From Neoceratodus forsteri (taxonomy: Eukaryota; Chordata; Ceratodontiformes; Ceratodontidae), in NCBI GenBank assembly GCA_016271365.2, contig CM057459.1, forward strand, positions 825,255,001 through 825,319,000: 64,000 nucleotides of DNA, written 5' to 3'. Positions 34,745-44,239 of this stretch are shown piece by piece (positions within the stretch are counted from its first letter, which is position 1; each line of letters starts with the position of its first letter). Made by a program: the position numbers and the translations under genes. The notes under the pieces were generated by a model. That model searched no databases. It had not been told where the DNA came from and saw nothing but the letters and a program-made list of their open reading frames with translations.

Positions 34745-35862
34745 TCAGTATGAATATATGAACACACAAACATGACAGCAGATAAAGGCTTTACAGTCTA
34801 TCTAGTCTGCTCAGTTGTGCAGCTCCCTATGTATCTGCAAAGGGAATTGCTGCCTTTCCCATTTCCCTTTTGACCTCCCTCAACTCCCCCGCTCACCCCC
34901 TTCTATCTGTAACTTTTCCCTAACCCTGTCCCACCCTCTTGAAGCTCTTTAACATTTCAAGGAATATTACCTCATCTGGCAGCTCATTCTACTGGACCAC
35001 CAAACTCTTGGTGAAAAATTGCCTCCTCATTTCCCTCCTGAACCTTCCTCCACCAACTTTAGGCTATGCCCCCTAATAGTCTTGTTCCTGCATAGGCTGA
35101 AGATGCCCTCAGTGCTCACCCTGTTAATACCCTTAAGGTGCTTGAAGGTCTCAGTCATGTCTCCCCTCTCCCTTATTTCTTCAAGAGAGTACACGTTGAG
35201 CTCCCTGAGTCTCTTCTCATAGGTGTTGCCCTGCTGGCCCTGGATCATATTAGTTGCCCTTCTCCAGCATGATAATATCCTTTTTAAGATATGGGTATCA
35301 GAAGTGCACACTGTTCTCCAGGTGTGGTCTTACCTGTGACCTGTACAGTGGCAGACTTGACCTCTGCCTTCCTGATGGTGATTCCCCTGGCTATACAGCC
35401 CAGCATCTGATTAGCTTTGGCTGCTCCTGTCTTGTAGTGTGCAGAGTGTTTCAGGTCACTTGCGATCGCTACTCACAGATACTTTACTTCCTCTGACCTG
35501 CTTACCTGCATGCACCACAGCCAATATTTGGTACCCAGATTCTTTGCTGCCAAGTGCATAACATTGCACTTTATCGCACTGAACCCCATCGGCCAAATGC
35601 CAGACCGCTTTTCTAACCTGGACAAGTGCTCCCCGAGTTCCTGTCTTCCCTCCTCTGGGTTGCCCCTCCCGCAGAACTTTGTATCATCCATAAACAGGCG
35701 GATTTCACTCTTGATCCTATCTGAGATGTCACTTATGAGATTGGTAAACAGCACTTGACTGTGCACTGAGCACTGTGGGACCCCATTGGTCACAGGCCTC
35801 ACTTCTGATAACTCTCCCCTCACTACCATCCTTTGACTTCTATCCTGCAATCCTCCTTTCTT
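34745..35862 (-). pseudogene. 5'-truncated CR1 LINE, minus strand
   Basis: Minus-strand ORF 35850-35473 reads VTNGVPQCSVHSQVLF and IRLFMDDTKFCGRG, then GFSAIKCNVMHLA. FMDD replaces FADD. ORF 35311-35027 reads RRATNMIQGQQGNTYEKRL, LNVYSLEEIRERGDM and TETFKHLKGINRV. The 3' tail near 34745-34830 (plus-strand ACATGACAGCAGATAAAGGC) is the classic CR1 3' UTR. The element is closely related to the CR1 at 20645-22938. Confidence 0.85.
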
Positions 35863-35880
35863 TTTCCAGGGTTCAAAGAC

Positions 35881-36025
35881 ATGATTGTCTGTCTGCCCTC
35901 CCCAGCCTCCAAGTGAGCAGTTGCCGACGATCCTGCCCGAATTAATGGGTCTGAGTGCATGATTGTTCTGTCTGCCCTCACCAGCCCCCGAATGAGCAGC
36001 TACTGCTGATCCTGCTTGAATGAAA
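35881..36025 (+). repeat. Tandem duplication, two units of about 77 bp
   Basis: ATGATTGT(T)CTGTCTGCCCTC, AGCCCCCGAATGAGCAG-like and GATCCTGC..GAAT landmarks occur twice, at about 35881 and 35959. The stretch up to 36690 is C/T-rich, with no gene seen. Confidence 0.7.
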
Positions 36026-36689
36026 GGTATGGAACACAGCTGCTGCCATGATTTGAACTTGGCACCTATTATTTTATTCCCTAGCTGGAGCTTATTCTCT
36101 CAAGCTCCCTGTACTGCTGCTGTGCTCTCTCTCTAGTTTTGTTTTTGGCCTGCCCTCCCTCCTCACCCCCATCCTTTATTAAATATGCTTCCTCCCCAAC
36201 CCTTATTCCCTGCTATTAGTCCCCTTTAGCAGGGAGGAATGGTTAAAGCACCATCAATTGCATGTCTACCATTCTTTCATGCCACACCCATCTCCACGAA
36301 AGCACTCCAATATGGCTGCTAGTGCGCTCCTGACCTCATGCTTTAATATGACTATATGTCCCGGTGTTGCCAGTTAAGCATGCTATTTGGGTGAGTTTTG
36401 TAGCTATTTTATCAAAGTTTCCTCTTTGTTGCGGTCTCTTGATAAGTTCCTCCCTGCCACAGCACTGATTTTGATTCTGTCCTCGATTGGTGGGACAACT
36501 GCGCCACACATTAGTGCTAACATTTTTTATTTTTATTTATTTTAAAACTTTTGTTTATCAGGTAAGCAATATGAGCCAAGGCCGTCTTTCAAATGCGACC
36601 CATGACCATGAATAAATACAGTCAAGATGTTAAATGCAATATAATATAATCAACAAAGCTGACATACAAACACACATTAAAAGCAATCA

Positions 36690-37090
36690 CATTCCAACAC
36701 CGGCCTATCGGCACAGCAGTTGAATTTCCACTTGCGATGCTGGTGACCCGGGTTTAGGAATCGACCTGGGTTGTCAGAGGGCCTGTAGGGGGAGATGGAG
36801 GGAACATCCCGTGGACTGCTCTCCTTCTCTGGAGGGGAGTGTGGGGAGTACACCAGGTGTGTGACAGACCCCTGGTGGAGGCCGGAGGTACCACAGCAAC
36901 CAGCTTCAGTGTGTTCCGGGAGGCAGGGCAGATGCCGGACATCATTGCATGTCCCCACCTCCCAGCAAAACATAGAAAAATCCTCTCTGGTCACTCTGGA
37001 TGCCACTGCCCCAGTGACTGGTCTCCATAGCTCCTCGCCACTCTGCCACTGACTAAATATCAGCTCCACAAGCGTCACTACTGGCCCCTA
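36690..37090 (+). mobile_element. Possible tRNA-headed SINE
   Basis: CGGCACAGCAGTTGAATTTC followed by GATGCTGGTGACCCGGGTTT resembles A and B boxes of a tRNA head with typical spacing. The body is G/C-rich without ORFs of note. The B box is poor and no second copy is present in the window, so this is tentative. Confidence 0.35.
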
Positions 37091-37221
37091 ACCTCATCCT
37101 GGGGGGAAGCCAGGGAGGCAATGTTGGCTCGCCGACACCTTACCCATCGCAGACTGGCAGGTCTTGATGCTGTGGCCCCACCCTGGGGAGTAAGTCAGGG
37201 AGTATTGGATGCAGAAGGCAG

Positions 37222-37910
37222 TCATTGGGGAAGTGAGGCAGGTGCAGGAGTGGGGCAGATGGGAGAGCAACCAGGGAACAGAAGAGTATAGTAAATAAAA
37301 AAAAAATCACCTTTCAATGTCTCAATATAGTGCTGTTTCAACAGTACCTTAAAGAAATCATGACTAATAGTTTGTTGCAACAAAGCTGGTATCTTATTCC
37401 AATAGATAGGAGCACAATTTGAGAAGGCATGCATACCCAGCTTCAACTTGGTCATAGGGACAGCCAATTTTAAGGAAACACTAGAACATAATTCCCTATC
37501 AGAATTTTTTATATCAATCAAGGAAAACAAAGTAGATGATGAACCCAAGGCTAGGGTATTATGAATCAAGCAATTTAAGCTTTACTGACAATATAAACCA
37601 GGAGGAAGTAAAGCTGACAGGGAATAAAGCATGCAATGATGGGTCCGATAGGGTAATTTCAAAACAAATCTGCAGATTGCATGAAACGTGGTAGTTAATG
37701 ATGGTGATTTAGACTTGGATAAATTTTGAAATAAAAATGAATTATCATTTAATAGTGATAATAATACATTATTTATAAGAGCAAATCTAGCATCTTTAGT
37801 CAATAAATTTTGAAGTTTAAATAAAGCACCCAGCCTTTGATTAACAGTTCTACATACTGTTTTATCATGTAAGGAATAAGATAAGTTTTCGTCTCTGCAG
37901 CTCCCCATTT
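37222..37910 (-). pseudogene. L2-type LINE, 3' coding end, minus strand
   Basis: The minus frame 37908-37582 has VNQRLGALFKLQNLLTKDAR and FVLKLPYRTHHCMLYSL. The frame 37569-37222 has LAVPMTKLKLGMHAFSNCAP and IYWNKIPALLQQTISHDFFK, the C-terminal motif of L2-type ORF2 proteins. It lies head to head with the 5' part of a similar LINE on the plus strand (38000-39316), which suggests one insertion with an inverted 5' half. Confidence 0.75.
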
Positions 37911-37999
37911 ATTATTATCATTTCTCCTGCCTTTACTGCAACTCTCCCTTTTGTCTACTGTAATTCTCCCTCTCATCTCTTCCCTGGTCACTTTTTCCA

Positions 38000-39316
38000 T
38001 TTAGCGTCTTGCCCTAGTTTCTCCTCTCCACCATGTTATTATATTTCTATCCTCCCTGTTATTCCCTTTGCTAACCCTCCCTCCCTCCTTTGTTCCTGTT
38101 TTGCTGGCTAGCAATTCAGGACTCCTCTCACTCTCTCTCTCTCTCTCTCTCTCTCCCCTACCTCTGCCACCTCCTCCCCCCTTCCACTGGCCAACACCTG
38201 GCTGCACAACTCTTGGCAAAAAAGCCCTTTGATTCTCCCCCCCTTGTTTCCACACTGGGCTGATTCCCCTAAACACCACCCTTAGGTGTCTCGTAGCCTC
38301 TCCACTCCCCCCATCCTCACACTGCAAATGTATGACACCCCCTGTGAAATTTATGATAACACAGTTGCTACTGCTAGCGGGTGACATTGAGAGCAATCCT
38401 GGTCCTGATCTGGACACAACTATGCAAATCCCCTGAAGTCTAAAGCTAGCTCACCTAAATATCATGAGTCTCCTCAATAAACTCTCACTGCTCCAACCTT
38501 CACCCCTCTCTCTCAACCCTGATGTTCTAATCATTACAGAAACCTGGTTAAAACTACACATCAAAAATTATTGTGTCTCCATCCCTGTCTACTCCCTCAC
38601 CCACCAGGACTAGTCTGGAAATGAAAAGGGCAGAGGAATAGCCATGTATATTACCTCTTCTCTCACATTCACACCTATACGTCTCACTGGTCCCTGCTGG
38701 TGAAATTTTCCTTTCCTTGCTCCATCACTATTTTCATCGCCAGTTTCTACTGCTGCCCCAGTGCACCCACATCATCAATCACTGATGTCCTAGCCTCCCT
38801 CCAAACACATGCAGCCAGTGGTGAACACCATATCCTGGGAGACTTCAACGTGAATTGGCTTGCTCCTTCTCATTCCAAAATTCAACAAAACATAGCCATC
38901 CTAATTCTTACTCAGCTGCTAAATGAACCTTCCCTTCTAAATACAAAATCCCTCAACCACTCTCTGATAGACTGAGTCCTCTCTTCCCACCCACACTGTA
39001 AAATAGCAGCTGGACTACTCCCTGACTCATTAATCAACCACCACCTGATTTACACAGTTCAGAAAATTCACCACCCCAAATCCCCCCAAAAAACTCTGCT
39101 GATCTGCTCCTATAAGTCCCTGGATATCACTTGTCTCCTAAATGATCTGTGTAGCACAGACTGGTCTTATATCACCTGTGCTGCCCCCATCGACTCTGCA
39201 CTCACTTGCTTGAAGTCAACACTTCTCTCCTTCTGGGTTAAATATGTGCCACTGAAATGGATCCAAACGCATGGTACACACCTGCCCTGGGTCTCTGCTA
39301 GACATGCAGCAAAGTA
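38000..39316 (+). pseudogene. L2-type LINE ORF start: 2A-like motif and AP endonuclease
   Basis: The frame beginning around 38262 reads MTPPVKFMITQLLLLAGDIE and then SNPGPD. GDIESNPGP matches the 2A ribosome-skipping consensus D(V/I)ExNPGP, and the hydrophobic run before it is also typical. TGA at 38434 ends that frame, but another goes on at once with LKLAHLNIMSLLNKLSLL, DVLIITETWL (catalytic Glu), GRGIAMYITSS and, from 38700, HHILGDFNVNWLAP (GDFN box). A third frame continues with the linker to about 39316, where the element stops. Several frameshifts; no RT on this strand. Confidence 0.75.
38365..38406 (+). other. 2A-like ribosome-skipping motif in LINE ORF
   Basis: Codons 38365-38406 encode LLLLAGDIESNPGP. 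The residues Asp-x-Glu-x-Asn-Pro-Gly-Pro are all present, and skipping would occur between Gly and the last Pro. 2A-like motifs at ORF starts are known from some endonuclease-type LINEs of animals. In this copy the frame is broken soon after, so it is a relic. Confidence 0.8.
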
Positions 39317-39820
39317 AAATTTCGCCCACAAAGTGAGCACTTCACATTGTCATTCCACTATGTGAAGTGCCCATTTTAAACCCCCACTTCACCACTTTGC
39401 GTTGTAATTATGACTTTGCATTGCTCACATCACCTTAATTAACTTTAAGGCAGAGTGAGAAGTCATTGCCAGCCCACACACATCACATGGCTTACACAAC
39501 GTAAGTCACATGCTTCAGGAAGGCAAGCAGGAAGTGACTCATGCTTGAAAGTGTGTTTCACTTTTACTCTGCATTAGGAGAAAGAGGTTGTGTTGGTTAG
39601 AGTGAGAGAGGAAAATCTGTTTGAAAAACACTTTAAATCTTTTAGCTTTTTTACTCTAGGTGTTTATTTTTGAGTATATGTTGTCTGGATTTGTGTTTGT
39701 GCAGTATTTCTGTTTAGTTTTTGTTTACTGTTAATTGTTTTTGTGTGTCTGTGTGTGTGTTGTTGTGGAGAGGGAGAGAGAGCCCACAATGGAGGGTAAG
39801 AGATGTAGGGGGTTTCGTCA

Positions 39821-40642
39821 ATGTGGCGGCAATCGAGTGGCTGTGGCATGCATGTTGGCTGGCTTCATCTGCACCGGAGCACCATCTTGAGTGTCCCCCC
39901 CAAAGCAATAGATACTGGAGCTAGTGCCAAGGAAGCACCACCTCTTGTCACACTGACCAGTGCCCCTCCAGTGCCAGCAGCACCTACTATGGCCCCTGTG
40001 CCAGTGACTCAGCAGCAGCAGGAAGTGAGGGAGGAGGAGGAGTCACAACAGCAGTTGCAGCAGCAGGTTTCTGCGCCCCTGGCCCCAACTGTACAGCCAC
40101 TGCCCCTGGCTCCCACACCTCCTGGCCCCCCTCCACCTATGCCTGGTCCTCCCCGCACCTCCTTAGTGTGGGATTTTTTTTTTACTGCACTGCCTGGGGA
40201 CAGCAGTGTAGTAAAGTGCAAGCTGTGCAGTGTTGAAGTGCACCGTGGCCCCTGAGGAAGTCACCTTGGCACAGGGGATCAGCACACCAATATGTATAAT
40301 CACTACCACCTAGAGTGGCAGGCTAAGGACACTGAACAGGCCAGCAATGCACCTGCTGGCCCTGCTGTGGAAGATGGTGCAGAATGGTGTCCACCAGTGC
40401 GTGGTGTGAAGAGGGGAGGGCCATTGCAGACCCTGCTGCTCCACCACCACAACCTGCAGCACTTCTTGCTGAGGGTATCAACCCTCTCCTACTGCCTGCT
40501 ACACAGGTCAATTTGGGTCTGCTGTGGAGCAAAATGGACACTGCAAACCATCGTCTGGACAATGTTTAGCAGCACTTGGATCACATCAAGGGGCACCAAC
40601 TTCAGATCATGGGGATCCTTCAATTGCTGCTGTCCCGTCACA
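39821..40642 (+). pseudogene. BED-zinc-finger protein with Pro/Gln-rich arm and coiled-coil tail
   Basis: Frame 2 from 39821 gives an N-terminal arm rich in Pro, Ala and Gln (VTQQQQEVREEEESQQQLQQ), then SLVWDFFFTALPGDSSVVKC. CKLC and GSHLGTGDQHTNMYNHYHLEW complete a BED finger (Cys-x2-Cys ... His ... His). A TGA (40253) interrupts the finger. Near 40430 the frame shifts, and the tail reads LGLLWSKMDTANHRLDN, then a TAG, then QHLDHIKGHQLQIMGILQLL and a stop at 40642: a likely coiled coil. There is no nuclease domain. It may be an accessory gene or a derivative of a hAT-type element, because the finger closely resembles the one at about 62500-62650. Confidence 0.6.
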
Positions 40643-41337
40643 ACATTGAAAATTAGTTTTTTAGTTTGTCCTTGCACCCACCACCACCACCTTCTGTGTG
40701 AAAAAAATATCTCCCGATGTTGCCTCAGATCCGTCCCCCCATCTTGAAATTTTGGTCCCTTCTTCATGCACTTCTTTTGTTCTGGATGCGGCTACCCTGT
40801 TGTTGAGTCAATTTCTGTACTTTATAGTTTCTATCATGCCCCCCTCCCTTCTGTTTGTATGCAATGTCCTTTAGAGTATTTTTTGCCTGGCTTCATTCTG
40901 GTGCATACCCTCCATCATTTTACTTGATTCCGCTCCTTTGTACAGCCCTTTTTTGACTTCATTTTGATGTGATGGCTCCCAATACATCCCAGTATTCCTT
41001 GTCCCCCATCCCTCCCTACTTATTTCTGACATTTGTCTTGCATACCATTAGGTAATCTGATACAGGTCACTATCTATTTTTGTTGTTGTTTGATCCCCCT
41101 CCCATTGTGCACCATTATGTGTATAAAAATGTTAATTGTGTGTTCCATTTTCTTTTACATAACCTTGTTTAACTCCCAAAAATGGTGATAACCATGCCCA
41201 AAAACAGCTGAAATAAAATTAAGTAAACTAGGGCTGTCCTTGCCCTCGTTGTATTCCAACTTAACAAAACCAGAAAGTCATAACTCCACATGAATAAATG
41301 CCAATAAAATATGTTCACTGTTAGTGCGAATGTTTTA

Positions 41338-41461
41338 TGGCAAAACAAGGCACACTGTAATGACCCTTGCGCTTTGTCAGTTAGGCCTTCATTTGTGTGC
41401 CCCTTAATGAAGGCCTAAGCTCCAAAGCGCAGTGGGCATTTGTGTGTGCCTTGTTTTGCCA
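41338..41461. repeat. Foldback repeat, 55-bp arms
   Basis: The left arm 41338-41392 (starting TGGCAAAACAAGGCACAC) pairs with the right arm 41407-41461 around the loop TTGTGTGCCCCTTA. It is a near-perfect hairpin with a few mismatches, including TTAGGCCTTCAT with ATGAAGGCCTAA. Confidence 0.9.
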
Positions 41462-41604
41462 TCAATAAAGTTGCATTAGCTTTGAACAATTTTTCTTGGC
41501 GTGTATTCATATAGACTGGTGGCTTTGTGGGTTTGCCTTGAACTTTTGGAGTTAGCTACTCTGTACCAGCACCCGTCCACAGTGTTAGTGCAGCGTGCTT
41601 CTGG

Positions 41605-41950
41605 TGGCCCTGTTATCTATTCCTACTTAACAATGTCTGTTTACCATGAAATATTTTTGGTGCCTCAGTAATGTTTCCTTTCTGTGATTGAGTGTTTGTT
41701 GAAAAGCAGGATTGAGCAGTGCAATAATGTGTTAAACAGTATGTGTGCAGTGCACTGTTATGTGCACACACTGTCCAGGCCCCTGAAAACATATATGATG
41801 ACTTGTTCCCCTGTTGATGGTATAAAGAATAAAGATAAGAATATATAACGTATATTTTATTTGTACCATCATCAACAGTGGACCAACTCATATTACTGTA
41901 TATGTTTTCAGAGGGCTCGGTGGGCAGTCTGCACCTCACAGTGCACACAT
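41605..41950 (+). repeat. Left copy of a long inverted repeat flanking Harbinger A
   Basis: The reverse complement of this stretch is found at about 46865-47200. Examples are CATCATCAACAGTGGACCAA here and TGGTCTACTGTTGATGATGG there, and TCAGTAATGTTT here and AAACATTACTGA there. The right half of the stretch also folds back on the left half, around a centre near 41835. It stops exactly where the Harbinger end begins (41952). Confidence 0.8.
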
Positions 41951-42239
41951 GGGCCTGGATATTCAGAGAAGTTGAGCATGGCGCAACTGAGTTGCACCAG
42001 CGCAAGTGCGGAATTGCACCAAGGAGCCATATTCAGTGGGAGCCATTGCACAGCATAAAATCCATTGCGCCAATGCTCAACTATAATGTATGCTGCAGAA
42101 GTGCAGGGGGCATTCCCATGAATATTCAGCACAGTAGCACATTCAACTGTGAAACCATGGCACAAGTGTGGAGCAAATCTAAGTTCCTCTGACCAGACTT
42201 GTTCTTATAAATACAGGGTGCAAACACACAGACAGCAGC

Positions 42240-42415
42240 TATACCAGAGGTGAGAGTGAGAGGGAGAGAGACAGAGAGAGAGAGAAAGAGACAGACAGAC
42301 AGACAAAAGACCAGACACAGAGGGAGAGGGACAGGGAGGTGGCATGGGAGAGGGTGAGAGGGGGAGAGACAGAGAGAGAGAGAGAGACACACACACACAC
42401 ACACACACACAAAAC
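42240..42415 (+). repeat. Purine-rich simple repeat
   Basis: Runs of (GAGA)n, (GACA)n and a final (AC)n from about 42387, inside the leader of Harbinger A. The ORFs over it are artefacts of composition. Confidence 0.95.
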
Positions 42416-42499
42416 CCGTGTCCCAGGGTGGCACACAGCCAGCAGCCAACCACCCAGGGGGATAGTGGACAGCAGGAGCCATAGATAGTGCACCCTTCA

Positions 42500-43761
42500 T
42501 GATGGAGGTAGTAATGAGGAGTGTGAGGGGGCAGGAGTAACAGATTCAAGACCAATGAAGGGCAAATTTTGATTACTTATCCCATCCCAATTGGTGATGC
42601 CATATCCACCTTTGAGAAGTATAGCGACACTGAGATCATGGACCAGTACTGCCTGAACAGGGCCATTCTGAGGCGGCTCAGTGAGCTGTACAGTGAGGAG
42701 AAGCAGGCACCCACCAGACGGAGCCACGCCATGTCAATTGAGATGAAGGTGACAGCCATCTTGTGCCTGCTCACCACCTTCCAAAGATCAACAGGGGACA
42801 CCATGGGCATCAGCCAGTCAGCTATGTCCCACCTCCTCACACAGTTCCTCAATGCACTGCTGCCACATGCTTCAGAATATGTCCATCTCCCCAGCACACA
42901 GACAGAGTGTACAGCAACTATGCAGGACTTCCACAGGGTGGCACAGATGCCTGGCATGACTGGGGCCATTGACTGCACCAACGTGGGCATCCACATGCTT
43001 CCTGGCCCTGTGGGACTGGCATATATAAACAGGAAAGGGAGCCCAAGTATTAACTGCCAGGTGGTGTGGGATGCCATGGGGTGCATCACCAATGTTTGCG
43101 CCACACACCCTGGGAGTGCACATGATGCATTCATCGGGCACACCTGTGTGCTGTGCCACAGATTAAAACATAGGGACATCCACTCAGGCCACCTAGTTGG
43201 TGAGTATGGCAAGAGCAAGGTGCAATGGGCAGAGCAGACCTGGGGATGGGGGTGGGCAGGAGGTGCATGGTGGCAGGGGTACTAGGTACTGGCAAGGGGC
43301 ACAGCACAGCATAGCAGAGGGCTAACCATGTCATTCTCCACACAGGTGACAGTACATACACACTGGGGCCCTGGCTGCTCACCTCCTACCGGTGCCCATC
43401 GTCCCCAGCAGAGGAATGTTACAACGAGACACATGCCAGCACGCGCAACATTATCAAGCACATAGTTGGCATGCTGAAGGCACATTTCCATCGCCTAGAC
43501 AGGTCAGGCAGTGCCCTATGTTACAGCCCCTCAAAAGCCTGTGGCCTATTCCTGGCCTGCTGCATACTGCACAACATGGCCATTGACCGTGGGACAGCTG
43601 ACGAGGTTGATGAGGGCGGCAACAGTAGTGGGGATGATGGAGACAATGGGCCGGAGGGTGGCGGACTGCTACCCCCTTGGCAGAGGGCCCTCCAGCTGAT
43701 GCAGCAGGCTCAACCCCACTGTGACACTGTTGCACAGGAACACTATGGTAAACACAGGTAG
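42500..43761 (+). pseudogene. Harbinger A DDE transposase, two exons, catalytic Glu lost
   Basis: PIF/Harbinger nuclease, which cuts and joins element ends. Exon 1 is open from 42569 to 43199 (the upstream ATG-led start at 42500 meets a stop). The intron 43200-43345 has GT-AG ends, and exon 2 runs 43346-43761. Motifs are TEIMDQYCLNRAILRRLSEL, GAIDCTNVGI (first Asp), YINRKGSPSINCQVV, ATHPGSAHDAFI (second Asp), GDSTYTLGPWLLTSY, ASTRNIIKHIVGMLK and SPSKACGLFLACCILHNMA. The third catalytic residue, Glu in VIERxFG of element B, is Lys here (NIIKH), so the enzyme should be inactive although the frame is almost clean. Residues 1-15 of the open frame come from a LINE patch. Confidence 0.85.
42562..42608 (+). 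other. 47-bp LINE-derived patch at the start of the Harbinger A transposase
   Basis: This segment matches the reverse complement of 32426-32472 at 46 of 47 positions. In the LINE copy it reads ITYPIPTGDAISTPF, just before the RT block PQGSVL. In Harbinger A it reads ITYPIPIGDAISTF in the transposase frame, and it replaces the sequence found at this position in element B. Confidence 0.8.
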
Positions 43762-43762
43762 G

Positions 43763-44238
43763 TGGTGCGGTACACATGCATGGGCCACCCAGACAGGTAG
43801 AGCACACATGCAGGGACGTCCATGGAGAGGGGCATGCACACACAAAGGCATGATACAGGGGTAAGGGAGTCAGTGGCACACAACCACACACAGCAACACA
43901 CACACACACACACACACACATATGCACCCACCTACCCAGGCATCAGAATATGGCATGGATCAGATGCACTGCACCGGGGCACAGTTGCAACTGGTGCTAG
44001 ACTGCCCTCATCATGCCCATGCCACATGGTCCAGCGGCTGGTCATGCACACACACAGGCAGTGTCTGGCATGACACCAGTGGTATGGCACACACACACAC
44101 ACCACCCATGTGCACACAGGCAGCAGGTGCAGACCACTGTCAGGGCTGCCCACAGATCAGGGCCGCTGCACAGAACCATGGCTAACATGGCCACGGGGGG
44201 TGGCCATACCTGGACCGATCAGCAGCCACAGGCTGCTC
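43763..44238 (+). repeat. CA-rich intergenic stretch of Harbinger A
   Basis: Strong plus-strand A/C bias with several (CA)n runs (for example 43890-43920 and 44085-44102) between two convergent genes. The matching part of element B (51972-52560) has the same bias. No supported ORF. Confidence 0.85.
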
Positions 44239-44239
44239 A

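Noticed and set aside
36677..37078. 133-codon minus ORF as a gene
   Set aside because: Opposing frames are equally open in this G/C-rich stretch and no motif is present; it is more likely SINE-like sequence.
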